The notes under the pieces: model-generated
The model's input: only the letters and a program-made list of their open reading frames with translations
The model's database searches: none
What the model was told of the DNA's origin: nothing
Program-made: the position numbers and the translations under genes
Shown: piece after piece, positions 24,384 through 35,011 of the stretch
Layout: each line of letters starts with the position of its first letter
Numbering within the stretch: the stretch's first letter is position 1
Assembly (NCBI GenBank): GCA_012064415.1
Contig: SSNU01000327.1
Span: forward strand, 1 to 64,000
Reading direction: 5' to 3'
DNA: 64,000 nucleotides
Source of the DNA: Gyrodactylus bullatarudis
Taxonomy: Eukaryota; Platyhelminthes; Monogenea; Gyrodactylidea; Gyrodactylidae

Positions 24384-24839
24384 TGTAAAAATTTCTGAAA
24401 CTAATTGGGTCGAGTTCTAGATGTAGCTTAAACAAAACTCAAATCTAGTTTTTCTAGAATGCATTAGTTTTAAAATAAACATGTAGCAAAATATTAAAAT
24501 TAAATTCGTAGTGGGAATTTAAAAATTTATTTCACACAGTGATAATCACTGAGTGATTCACTGTCAGTGAAATTCACAGAAATCAAATATATGTTAATCT
24601 CTGATTTACTCAATCATGTACACTGCAAATTTTACAATAAATTAGTTAAGTAAGATTATCTCATAAATTAATCTTTTATTAATCTTAGTCTAAGAATAGA
24701 ATTGTAGATTTGTAGTGATCCTGCAATTTTACATTCTTTTATAGAAAATTTCTCATAGAATAACCATTAGAAATATTATTGACAAAGTCCTTATTAAAGA
24801 CTCCTTAACGCTTTCGTTAGAAACGTTGAAGATTATTTC

Positions 24840-25240
24840 TCTTCCAGCATGTCGAGAACCACCAATAGTTTTACTGAAACCGTGTGACACGGTCCGTGTC
24901 CATATGGACTCCATAACCGAGACCTCTGGAATCCAGTGTCTGGATTTCTTTCTGGTAAAGGTTAATCCACAATTTTTCTGTGCTAGTGGGCAGCTTTAAA
25001 AATCCATTTGATTTCAGGATTTCTTCTAATAGCTTCATGACCAGGATCTACACAAATGACTTCGAAAAATTTGTAGGTTTAATCTTTTGTTATCCAGTAT
25101 GAATTGAGAACACGTAGACCACCGCATTTCTTGCCAACTCTAGCTTCTGCAGTACTTTGAATGGATTTAATGGGCTTGAGCTGATTAACATCATGGTTTA
25201 TTGGTTTACTATAGGTTGCACCTTTAGATAAATCGCATAG
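24840..25240 (-). pseudogene. RPL15: Ribosomal protein L15 processed pseudogene
   Basis: The minus strand aligns to the C-terminal half of eL15: [17 protein letters not shown], then [17 protein letters not shown] and AIRRNP. A stop interrupts between the NSYW and TYKFFEV segments, and further stops and frameshifts follow up to a degraded GG-SR tail. There is no intron in the copy and the N-terminal third is absent or unrecognisable. A 5'-truncated retrocopy made by LINE machinery is the likeliest origin. Codons upstream, to 25312, have no L15 similarity. Confidence 0.85.
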
Positions 25241-25943
25241 TGTGACTTTGCTTGTGACAGTATAGCTCTGAGATGAATTTTTATGCACCAATTTTGTATT
25301 TAAAACCAACATAAATGTTTATGTTCCACTGAAAAATAGTTGGCGTAAGTTTCTGATTCTATAAGGATTCTTAATTTAGGAATGAATATTATTAACAAGA
25401 TCTTCCTCTCAGTTTAGGATCTGTTGGCAACAAACTGCTGCAGTCTCATAAAAAATATTGAGAAATTATCAATGAGAATGAGAGTCTGTGTAATCTCTGC
25501 CAGAGATTCTCTGGTTAGTACCCAGAGAGTAAATTACCGAGAATTGGGGAAGGAAGAATTTAACTTATAGAGCTAATGGTAGAGCGAATGGAGCTTATTT
25601 AGATCTTCTCAACTCCTGATCACTCAGTCATTAACAAAGTGATGTAATCTGGTGATTTTTATTATCTGAGGGGAGTACTTGAATTTAATGTAATTAGTAT
25701 TCAATGTAAACCTCCTGACAGGAAATTCCTGTAAATCAGGCTGTAATCACTGTTTCCCAAGGTCGATGAAGTATGAATTCATATCTGTATTACAGATTCT
25801 GTAGCTTGAAACTTTTACTACTAATTTAAATTTAATTTTAATTATTAACAACTAACTTATTACCAATTGTAAATTACAAATCGTAATTTTGTTTTCCTGA
25901 TTTGGTACGATAACATATCACATCGTATGTTAAAGAGATTCAA
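25241..25943. other. Intergenic stretch, probably containing the HORMAD promoter
   Basis: No further gene is seen between the RPL15 pseudogene and the HORMAD start. Confidence 0.4.
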
Positions 25944-27569
25944 ATGACATCAACTGCTCAGCGATCTGATACCAACACTGTAAGATTTCAACAAACATTA
26001 ATTCTTACTTAATTCAGTGGTCTAAAGTGTTCCCATGTAGCATTGACACCAAGAAAAAGACGAGTATTCTTGTAAAATCATTGCTGGGTATATCAGCTTC
26101 AAACATTCTTTATGTTAGAAAAATTTTACCCGAAAATCAATTCACCACTAAAAATATAGATGAAATCGAAATAAAGCTATTAAAAGATTCTAGTCCTTCA
26201 TCATCTGGATCAAGAATTGTTCAATGGCTGAAGGGTGCATTTGATGCAATTGAAAAACAATATGTGAGTTCTTTTCTTATAATTTTAGCTAAAAACTGCC
26301 ATTTTCGTATTGCACAGAGGTGAAAAAAACTTTGAAAATGTAGTCGAAACTTACAATTTTAAGTTTAAGTACGACAAAAATGGTGCAAATATGCAGCTTA
26401 ATCGAGAACAAGATGGGTAATTTATTAAAGATAAATATAATGTATGTAGTAATTCAAAGGAAATATTCACTATCGACACTGTTAAATCCGAAGTTTTCAG
26501 TTTGCTTGAAAAGATTAAAGTTCTAGAAAACGGACTTGATCCAATAAATGAAAATCTTTCCTTATCAATGAAATTGTCTTTCTACACTGGAAGTAAGTAA
26601 AAATAAATTATATTTTTTTATACGAAATAAATAAAATCTACTTCAAAGTAATACGAAGTAATAGTGTATATTAAATATTTTTTATTTGAAATAGTTACTC
26701 CTGAAAATTACATCGCACCAGGATTCAGCAGAAGAGACAATTTGGAGATAAATTATTCTGACGATGTTAAACTAATCTCATTGGGTGGAGTCCATACCAA
26801 CTATAATGAGTAATTATTTTATAGATTAATTTCCTGCAGGGTTGAAATAAGTGTCAAGTCAACTAAATTACAGGATCAGATTCTTCGTGATGTTGAAATT
26901 GATCAGGATGTTTGTGTTGATTGTCCTTGTGAAAATAATATCGATTTAGATTTAATGATAATGTGTGAGGCATGTAAGAATTGGCAGCACGCTGTTTGTT
27001 ACGGTATTTTTGAAATCAAGTTAGATTTTTATTCTCATTTGTGCCACAAATGCTCAAATGATAAAGTAAGACTACTTTTTATATAAATCTTTAGTCATTC
27101 GAAGGTCTATTAGATAAAAATTTTGAAGGGTTATCCGAATCTGGAATCAAAGTAATCTGAAAATATTTTAATTTTTGTTTAAGAAAATCTGCTTCTTTAG
27201 ACAAGCATTAAATTTATGCTTAAAGAATGAAATTATGTCAACTGAAATTTTAATGAGGGAGATGAGGATAGATGAGGTTGATGCAAAAAATATATTTCAA
27301 CGTCTTATCAAAGAAAAAGCATTAGAGAATAAGCCAATCAAAAAGTGAACTTTTAATATAATCTATTTTCTAGAATACAAAAGAAGGTAGACAGAGAATA
27401 TATTATCAATGAATTAATTCCAATCTATTTTCGAGTTATATCTAAAGTTAATAATTGCAATAAAAGGGCATTCAATGAAGTTGAAAATAGCCAAGAATCC
27501 TTTCTCGACTCAATGTGCAGCAGTAGCAAGCAAATCTGCAATGTTATAAATACTCCACTTAAAATTTGA
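25944..27569 (+). CDS. HORMAD/Hop1-type meiotic axis protein with PHD finger and winged-helix region
   Basis: Nine exons (25944-25979, 26018-26263, 26289-26416, 26450-26592, 26695-26809, 26840-27065, 27095-27151, 27184-27344, 27374-27569) total 1308 nt, 435 residues. The HORMA domain (about residues 13-220) is clear: SILVKSLLGISASNILYVRK, VQWLKGAFDAIEKQYLK and YNFKFKYDKNG match animal HORMAD1/2. A PHD-type zinc finger follows at about residues 240-300 (CVDC, CEAC, H, C, CHKC). Next comes a winged-helix-like segment with STEILMREMRIDEVDAKNIF. The end, SKQICNVINTPLKI, could be a closure motif bound by the HORMA domain. The predicted role is the meiotic chromosome axis, double-strand-break formation and synapsis control. 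Seven of eight introns are 25-38 nt. Confidence 0.92.
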
Positions 27570-27611
27570 AAGTTTTTTTGTAAAATTTCATTTTCCTAAA
27601 TTTGTGTTAAG

Positions 27612-28529
27612 TTATCCTATACGATAAGCAATATTTTTAATTACTTTGTATTCTCTTGCGTTACAAAATATGTATTTCACCATCAAAATTTGTACGAATC
27701 CAATTAAATCAATGAAAATAAAAACGAATTTTAATACTTCTTGCGTTTGTTCAAGATAATCTTCAATCAAATTAAAGCATCCCTTTGACAAGTAGGCTGT
27801 TCTTTCCGTTGGTTTCTTAAGGCATTCTTCTACTCTACCTATGCTCCGACAACAACTTTGTGGAATCTTTTCTGTTCGATTTTTGAAATTTGCCACTTTA
27901 TCATAGTCTTGCCAGTCATTTATTCCACAACATTTATTTTCTGCTTGTATTTGATTGAAAAACCCAGAAAATTTTTTATCAGTTAAACTTTGACTATATG
28001 AAAAATCATAAAACTTAACGAAGGTCTTTTCCAATATCAGCCTCGAGAAATAACCAAACAAATTCTTTTCTGTACACAGAATAATTGTTATAGAAATTAA
28101 GCCTATTTGAAAAATTGATTCCATTATGTAATGAGTTGTCAGCAAAAAATTATTTTCAAACATGATACCGAGAATTCCAAAAATTGATTGAAGAATCAAA
28201 TAAATTCCAATGAAAATAATGATGGGAGAATATTTTTCTTGAATATTATCAAATATTGTGTTTACAAGATATCGAATAACTTCATCTTTATTTTTGAATT
28301 CTCCAAACTTTGGTCCTAGCCATTCAATGCAACGATTTATTATCCATTCACGATCATTATAAACAGCATTATTTGCTATCAATAAACTGAAAGCTAAGAA
28401 AGCAATTATTAAGTTCCACACAACAATAATCAACTTTATGTGAGATTCTTCGTAATTCAAATCAGTACATTGTAAGAGCCAGAAACGTATTCTATCGAAA
28501 AATTTGCCTAGAATCTTTTTCAAATTCAT
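27612..28529 (-). CDS. Tetraspanin A
   Basis: 305 residues in one exon. Four membrane segments lie at about residues 32-55, 100-122, 130-150 and 267-292. The large extracellular loop has the signature CCG (NKCCGINDWQDY), then PQSCC and KGCF, giving the Cys pairs that shape the tetraspanin loop. Tetraspanins organise membrane microdomains with partner proteins. It lies 43 nt downstream of the HORMAD stop, on the opposite strand, and is followed by a paralogue on the same strand. The C-terminus NIAYRIG has no obvious sorting motif. Confidence 0.9.
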   Translation of the reverse strand: MNLKKILGKFFDRIRFWLLQCTDLNYEESHIKLIIVVWNLIIAFLAFSLLIANNAVYNDREWIINRCIEWLGPKFGEFKNKDEVIRYLVNTIFDNIQEKYSPIIIFIGIYLILQSIFGILGIMFENNFLLTTHYIMESIFQIGLISITIILCTEKNLFGYFSRLILEKTFVKFYDFSYSQSLTDKKFSGFFNQIQAENKCCGINDWQDYDKVANFKNRTEKIPQSCCRSIGRVEECLKKPTERTAYLSKGCFNLIEDYLEQTQEVLKFVFIFIDLIGFVQILMVKYIFCNAREYKVIKNIAYRIG

Positions 28530-28624
28530 GCCAATTGAAAAAGTAATTCATCATCAATGGATAAATCTAAGGCTAAATTTCTTCATACGTAATAAACTTT
28601 GATCAAATAAAAGGTTTATTTATT

Positions 28625-29452
28625 CTAAACTAATCTATTTCTTAATATTCTGTATTGATAAAAGGTTAAAATGAGTGATATAATGCACAAGATGAAGATG
28701 ATCAAGAATCCACTGACAATTTTTAGATATTCTTCATAAATTTTTGACCAAATTTTGTGTTCACATGAGGGATAGGTGATCATTAAATTAGTTCCGCATT
28801 CACTTTTGAACTCGATTCCACAACAGCTTTCTGGTAACATGTCAATATTCCCAAAGTTTATTACGTTTCCTTTTCTCAGGTACATAAAGTCTGTGTAGTT
28901 CTGGTAGCCACAACAAAGAAAAATACGCTGAAGCTCATTCCATACTAGAGTGAAACCTTGATTTTCCAATGATTGATGGAACTTTTCATCATTACTAAGA
29001 AAATACTTTTCTTCTATGAATTTTGAGAATAACTTTTCTGTTGTCTTCTTCATCCTGCTTTCAGAGGCATAACAAAATATAATATTAACCAGGAATATTA
29101 TGCAGCTGACAATATTCAAGTTGAGTAGACCCAATACCCTAGATGGAGCTCTGAAGCATATTGAAAAAATTCCCATTAATGAAAACACAAAGAAGGCAAT
29201 TCCAAGTCCAAAGAAGACCAAAGTCATTTTATCATCAAGGCCCTCAATTATTTTCTCACCCAAATTCAGCATATCATCACGTACCAGTGACCAAGGTAGC
29301 GTGTCCACAATGTAGGGAAACACTTGTTTTATCAGCCATTCCTTTGACCAACGAAGGATTCCTGAAAATATGATCAAAGTTAAACTTGATAATAACGTTA
29401 GTAAATTTGCGGTCACAACAATGTAGGTATAGCGAGAGGCAATGCACATGTT
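28625..29452 (-). CDS. Tetraspanin B
   Basis: About 275 residues if started at the ATG at 29452 (MCIASRYTYIVV), which puts the first membrane segment close to the N-terminus as in the family. An upstream in-frame ATG at 29506 would add 18 residues. The loop has IFLCCGYQNYTDF, LPESCCGIEF and later Cys residues (EC, SC). Four membrane helices are visible. Intronless and tandem with tetraspanin A. Confidence 0.9.
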   Translation of the reverse strand, partial: NMCIASRYTYIVVTANLLTLLSSLTLIIFSGILRWSKEWLIKQVFPYIVDTLPWSLVRDDMLNLGEKIIEGLDDKMTLVFFGLGIAFFVFSLMGIFSICFRAPSRVLGLLNLNIVSCIIFLVNIIFCYASESRMKKTTEKLFSKFIEEKYFLSNDEKFHQSLENQGFTLVWNELQRIFLCCGYQNYTDFMYLRKGNVINFGNIDMLPESCCGIEFKSECGTNLMITYPSCEHKIWSKIYEEYLKIVSGFLIIFILCIISLILTFYQYRILRNRLV

Positions 29453-29509
29453 CTTGTAAAACGAAAATCTATGAAAAATATGAAAGAAGACAAAGTTACA
29501 GACCATTAC

Positions 29510-30741
29510 TGTTGTATTACAGTATTATTTATTTATCAATTTCTTACGTAGTTCTAATCATCATATTGAAATGTCAATTTTTATGCGTTAACGTACCATA
29601 TGATAAAATACGCATACATGCTGAGATATTTTAGATTGAAAAAATATCTTCTTTAATTCGGTTGAACATTCTTGAGAGAAAGAAACTGTTTTTAAACTGA
29701 TATAAAAAACAAAAGAAAAATCTTTTTCCTAGTTGAATTGTGAAGATGGGACCTTATAATTTCAAAATGAACTCAAATTTGATCAGGATTTTTGTAAGCA
29801 TATGAAGAACAAGACGGCCTCAAAATCTACACCTAATTAATATGAAGATGGGAATTTAGGATTTTTACAAAATTCTCAATTTTATCATCAGGGAAATGTC
29901 TCAGGTTAGTGCCAAATTGAAATTTGAAAAATGACCATATTTTTCATAAAAAGAATTTTTTTTCTTCAAAAGTGGGCAACATGAGTAGGATTTCAAAAAA
30001 TCTTCAACAAATTTGAGTTCTTGATGAAAAAATCGAAATCTCTATAAAAATCGTAGATTCCCAACTTTATATCAATTAGCTTTATTAATAGAAACCAATA
30101 AAAATTAAGGAATAATGACAAAAAATATATCAAATCGTAGAGAAAATAACACACATTTCATATCAGTTTTGAGACTTTTTCATCTGATTTTTATGAAAGA
30201 TTATGTAGGTAAGCGACCGATCAAAATCAGGGGTGTTAATCAAGTAAAAGTTTATTCGAGCTTCTAATGGTCTACAATTTGAAAGATAAAAAATTGCTGA
30301 TTTCATAAATAGTTAGGGGAAGAAAATCAGTCCATCAGATCACAAGTGATTGGATTTTAAAATCCAGATCATATTTTTATTGAAAATCTGTATTCTTGTA
30401 CGAGTGATATATAACAATTAAATGATACCAAAATTGAGTTTATTGAAAAATCTTACATAAATTGTAATCAAAACCGAAGAATTGTTATAAACTGATATTA
30501 CAAATTTTCGTACAGATTTAAACACATTTTTTTTTAAATCGCTATAAGATTGGCTCACATTTGGATTTATCAAAACTGATTTAACATGTGTTATTTTCTC
30601 TACCATTTGATATAATTTTTTTCATTATCCCAAAATATAATGAATCAACCCGCAGGATTAATTTATTTAAGTGAAGGAAGAGTCTTTTTATAAATTCGTT
30701 TTAAATCGTAAAAATTGATTAATTTGTACTTTTATTTTTGC
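29510..30741. other. Intergenic, nothing recognised
   Basis: There is no long open frame, repeat or RNA gene in this AT-rich spacer between tetraspanins. Confidence 0.5.
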
Positions 30742-31866
30742 TCATAGTTTTACTTCATCATTTTCTTGAATTGGAATAGGACCTGTAGATTCTTCTTCAG
30801 CTTCAGCCTCATCGTCCTCTCCGGCCTCATTGTCCTCTCCGGCCTCATCGTCCACACCGGCCTCATCGTCCACTACGGCCTCATCGTCCACTCCGGCCTC
30901 TTCATCCTCCTCATCCTTCATCTCATCATCTTCCTCACCAGCTAAAGGTTTCGTTTTTTTCGCCTTTTTCGCCTTTTTCGATTTCTTTTTTGCCTTTAAA
31001 TCTTTTACTTTATCCATAAAAACCATGTCTGGATCTTTTTGCATAACTAACATGATGAGTACATCAATCATCAGATCAAAAATTAGGAGAGTATCAATGC
31101 TCAAAATTACATAAACAAGTTTGCTGAAAATCACTCCTATATCACGCCATAGCTCTGCTATGCACCCTCTCATGATATGACTATCGTCTGGCCTTGGATC
31201 ATGTCGACAGTCAACTTTATTGTCGATGCAACAAGACCATGGAACGAGAATGCCTAGAGTCTTTGATGATGGCAACATTTTAAAGTCACTATAGTTATGG
31301 GACCCACAACATTTCCAGCCTTGTTGAGTTGAATCCCAAAAGTAGCTAAAGTCATCTTCAATGTTTTCTCTGATTGTGTTCTTTGAAAACTTGTAGCTAT
31401 TATAGAAGCTCTGATTGACTGTATGATCAAAGATTCCTTTCAATTTTGATCCATTGAAACAATACTCGAATGAAATTATAGTTAGAAATAAAATCATTCC
31501 GACTAGAGCAAACATGTGCACAACAAGGAGTCCTTTTTTCTTTTTGATAATTCCAAAGAATGCCAAAATTATCGAAATTAAAATTAGTAATCCAATAAAT
31601 ATACAAATGTGACCAATTAACGACGGGATTTTTGACATTACCTTCACGCCCAATTCTACAAATTTATCCTCAACAACTATTCGAACTTTTGCCTTCTTCA
31701 CAATTTCCAGCATAAAAAGGCCCACAAAGATATTACGCATCATGAGAAGGGAGAATCCGGTAACAACAAGAACTCCGCCAAGTATAAAAAGGATTAGATC
31801 AAAGATAAAATGAATTATGTACAACAGCCAGGTGCATTTCACTGTTTTAACTTTAGGCTTTGCCAT
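30742..31866 (-). CDS. Tetraspanin C with a long charged C-terminal tail
   Basis: 374 residues, intronless. The tetraspanin core (about residues 1-275) has four membrane helices and a loop with GWKCCGSHNYSDF, VPWSCC and RGC. The cytoplasmic tail is unusual for the family, which normally ends within some 20 residues. A Lys-rich block (KKKSKKAKKAKKTK) is followed by about 60 acidic residues built from a DDEAG-type hexapeptide, encoded by an 18-bp tandem repeat. The tail changes from basic to acidic and could bind other proteins or lipids, but its function is unknown. Confidence 0.9.
   Translation of the reverse strand: MAKPKVKTVKCTWLLYIIHFIFDLILFILGGVLVVTGFSLLMMRNIFVGLFMLEIVKKAKVRIVVEDKFVELGVKVMSKIPSLIGHICIFIGLLILISIILAFFGIIKKKKGLLVVHMFALVGMILFLTIISFEYCFNGSKLKGIFDHTVNQSFYNSYKFSKNTIRENIEDDFSYFWDSTQQGWKCCGSHNYSDFKMLPSSKTLGILVPWSCCIDNKVDCRHDPRPDDSHIMRGCIAELWRDIGVIFSKLVYVILSIDTLLIFDLMIDVLIMLVMQKDPDMVFMDKVKDLKAKKKSKKAKKAKKTKPLAGEEDDEMKDEEDEEAGVDDEAVVDDEAGVDDEAGEDNEAGEDDEAEAEEESTGPIPIQENDEVKL
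30807..30900 (-). repeat. 18-bp coding minisatellite
   Basis: About five units of CCTCATCGTCCTCTCCGG-type sequence (plus strand) encode repeated DDEAGV/E hexapeptides in the tail of tetraspanin C. Unit number is likely to vary between individuals or paralogues. Confidence 0.9.
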
Positions 31867-33176
31867 GTGACTAATTCAATTATTTGACGATAAGTTAAAA
31901 AGCTTCCTCTCGTGCGTAGTTAATGAAATCAATTTTTGAAGTTTTAAAATCTCTCCGTCTGTTTGGACATTTATCATTTAATATAAAGACCACAACCCTA
32001 AAACACAAACTCATAAACCAAATGCCTTTTTTGTCCATAGATTAATACAGGTGCATAAAGCCTGAAAATGTTATTAAAAAGTCTCCTGATAGCTTGGTTC
32101 ACGAGTTGAGTATGCCTTTTTTCATCCAAAAAAGCTTTTTTTAGTCTCTTTGAATTTACATCTTAAAAAGCCTTTTTTGCATTAAAATAAGTAAGAATCT
32201 CCTTCCTTAGATAGAATCAACAATCAAAAAATCGAAGACTGTTAACTTTAAAATCATCATGATATTCTGCATTTGAGGCTTCTACTAACTAAAGTTCATA
32301 ACGAGGACTTTCAAAACTTAATTTTAACAGAAATCCTAGCTAAAATTAAATAATAAGTTCGGAAATTCAATTGAAACTTCCCTGTACTCTCCAAAGGTAG
32401 AGAAAATCATAAACGATTATTTAAAAATATAATCAATCAGATTTCAGATAGAGAGAGATATTTATACCTAATTCATTGGATGATCATCCTTGACCAATGA
32501 TAATAAAAAAATTTTATCATTTGTAAAAGGTTCTGACGGTTGTGACGAAAATTCGTTTTGAAAAATTGAACCAGTTCGTATCCATACTATGCAAATTGCA
32601 ATAGTTCACCGGTAAAATGTATTTAATTTAAGCGAAAATTTTTATTTGCCTTTTTTCCAAAATTTTGCCTAAAAAAATGCCGTTTTCTGGTTGCCCTACT
32701 CATCAGTCTTGTCAATTTTGCACTTCTTAGTGTGTCGCATCCAACGAGATCATTTTATTTTCTTGGTGGACTCGAATGTGTCTTTAATACTGTGGTTTGT
32801 TTATTATCTTCCATCCCTTTGTCGATTTTATGTTATGTGGGTAGACAAACAAGTATTCTCAAAAGTGCAAATTTAACTCTATTATTCTTTAATGATCACT
32901 GTAAATTCAAGGATTCCTTGACACAAAAGATCGTTTGAAAGATCAATGTCTGCGAATTTATAATTTGGTACATTACTACAGTAAAAATAAAAACGATTAA
33001 AGTATAATAGAGTTAATAAAGTTGAATTCATTAAGAGTTAATAATTTTAAAGAATAGTTAATAATGCTAATCTTTCTCATTTATTTCATAATGGGATTAA
33101 GAAACATATGGTTTCTTGGCTATTAAGTGTATTAAAATATGGATCTAAAAGAGCTCTGAACATACTTGAAAATACG
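31867..33176. other. Intergenic, with a possible membrane-protein remnant
   Basis: A 68-codon open frame at 32732-32938 includes a hydrophobic stretch (VVCLLSSIPLSILCYVG) but no family signature. Several GCCTTTTTT motifs recur between 32020 and 32660. No gene can be supported. Confidence 0.35.
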
Positions 33177-33849
33177 ATGCTAGAGAAAATCATTTTCCTA
33201 GTCGCTCTGATAAAGATTGTTGTTTGTGAGTATGAAGACTTGACTCCACCTCCAGCCAATTTCAAAGCCACAATTCTCGATCAACATAATAGATATCGTC
33301 AGCAATTGACTGCAGGCAATGTTCCTGGTCAACCGAAACCAAGTCAAATGCCTGACCTGGTGAGCATTAATTGTACTAACAAAATAGATTTGGGATGATA
33401 ATCTTGCAGAGTCTGCAAGAAAGTACGCTGAAAAATGTCAACCACGTCATGATACATATGCAGAACGTGCTACACCACCTTACCAATATGTTGGTCAAAA
33501 CCTTTATGCCGGGCCAACAGTTACCGAGTAAGTGTTATTTTTCATTTCAACCTTTACCTAGTGCCGCTGATCTATGGTTCATAGAATATAAATACTATGA
33601 TTACAAGACAATGACTTGTCAGCCTGGAAAAATCTGTGGACATTATACTCAGGTAACTTTGGCTTTTTTGATTATTGTTATCCTCCTAGATGGTTTGGGC
33701 TGAATCTACTCATGTTGGATGCGTCTATAAGGATTGTACTTCACCAACTTTTCCTTATGGCTACATTGTAATCTGCAATTATGGTCCAGCGTAAGTTGCT
33801 TATATTTTACAATTTCAGTGGCAATTTTGACGGGGAAAGACCTTATTAG
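33177..33849 (+). CDS. Secreted CAP/SCP-TAPS (venom-allergen-like) protein
   Basis: Five exons (33177-33359, 33388-33527, 33562-33652, 33690-33790, 33819-33849) give 181 residues. The ATG at 33177 is preferred because it starts the signal peptide MLEKIIFLVALIKIVVC; an in-frame ATG at 33108 lies further upstream. The CAP domain follows: ILDQHNRYRQQ near the N-terminus, WDDNLAESARKYAEKC, then the two signatures GHYTQMVWAESTHVGC and YGYIVICNYGPAGN. The end, GERPY, matches the family. His and Glu cavity residues are present. CAP proteins are secreted; in helminths they are common excretory-secretory products with incompletely known roles. Introns are 28, 34, 37 and 28 nt. Confidence 0.92.
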
Positions 33850-34057
33850 AAAGATATCATAAATATAAATTTTCCGATATACACCTAGTAAGAATTATTT
33901 TTTTTCATTAAAACTTGAACTGACTTGAAATAGTAGTTTTTGAGATTAATTCAATTATAGATACATTTCATAATACGCATTTTGAATTATTCAATATTTG
34001 AATAAGAATAATTGAAATATTTGAGCACTGTACATTTTAGTAAAGTTCAACTCTAGA

Positions 34058-35011
34058 ATGCCATGTTTGAAGACAATTGATTTGGCTATCAATATTGATC
34101 TCATATCAAATATTGGGCCTCCGCCAGAGCCGAAAAAAGTTTTATTCAATGATACAATCTGGACAATGATTGAGATAGTCCTACATATTCTGTATACGCT
34201 TTACTGTCTAGTGGGAGCATTTTTTTTCGTTTTGGGGTTACTATTCGAATTTGGATCACATTACATGAAGAATGATATAATTCCATTCTTCTTCTATCAG
34301 GAAGGCGATAAGAATAACGCCCTGCGTATTGAAGCAAAGAAAATTGTAGATGTTATGAGTGGCCCTCTTGGCTTTGACCTAATGATCCTTGGTCTGGTTT
34401 GTATTCTTGTAGGGATCATGTCAATGGTTGGACTTTGTAAAAGGATTAATTGCTTTTTATTTTTTGGAGCAATTGCCAATTTTCTGTCACTCATCATGTG
34501 GTACATTATTCATACTATATTTGCTTCTGGAGAATTTGGAATTTGCATCATGATCGTTTGGTTTTTCAATAGCCTCTTGAAAACCCAATACATCCTGGAT
34601 AATACAAAGGATGATAAACTTGGCTTCACCGTAGCCTGGGATGATATTCAAGTTAGCCTCAAATGTTGTGGCGTGACTAGCTATCTCGATTTTCAGAATA
34701 TTGAGAATCGGGATTCAAATCATACAGTACCAAAGAGCTGTTGTAAGCAACCTTATGATATGGTGTGTTGGAATTTCCCAACAATTGAGAATAGCTACAT
34801 AAGCAATCCATGCAAGAATGAAATGTACTCAAGAATCTCTTTATATGCAAACTTTTTTGAAGTTATCTTTGACTATGTTCAAAATATTGTCTTCTTTAAT
34901 TTTTGGTTTAGCTGGACTTGTGTCATGCGATTAATTTTGATTTACAGGCTCAAGAAACGATTCTACAAAGATGTAATCAATAAAGTCGTCATGAAACTAG
35001 AAGATGTTTGA
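34058..35011 (+). CDS. Tetraspanin D
   Basis: 317 residues, intronless. The N-terminus before the first helix is about 35 residues, longer than usual, with PPPEPKKVLFND. Four membrane segments are seen, at about residues 45-70, 110-130, 135-160 and 265-295. The loop has LKCCGVTSYLDFQ, VPKSCCKQ and NPCKNEM. It is on the opposite strand to tetraspanins A-C and lies 209 nt after the CAP gene, so the four-gene cluster includes an inversion. Confidence 0.9.
   Translation: MPCLKTIDLAINIDLISNIGPPPEPKKVLFNDTIWTMIEIVLHILYTLYCLVGAFFFVLGLLFEFGSHYMKNDIIPFFFYQEGDKNNALRIEAKKIVDVMSGPLGFDLMILGLVCILVGIMSMVGLCKRINCFLFFGAIANFLSLIMWYIIHTIFASGEFGICIMIVWFFNSLLKTQYILDNTKDDKLGFTVAWDDIQVSLKCCGVTSYLDFQNIENRDSNHTVPKSCCKQPYDMVCWNFPTIENSYISNPCKNEMYSRISLYANFFEVIFDYVQNIVFFNFWFSWTCVMRLILIYRLKKRFYKDVINKVVMKLEDV

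Noticed and set aside
24530..24590. Short palindromic CACTG/CAGTG cluster
   Set aside because: It is too short and irregular for a TIR element or hairpin RNA gene.
32020..32660. Several GCCTTTTTT motifs that could be subterminal repeats of a transposon
   Set aside because: No matching ends or target duplications were found; could be chance in AT-rich DNA.
32732..32938. 68-codon open frame with a hydrophobic segment, possibly a fifth tetraspanin piece
   Set aside because: No CCG motif, no clear start or splice context, and only one convincing membrane segment.
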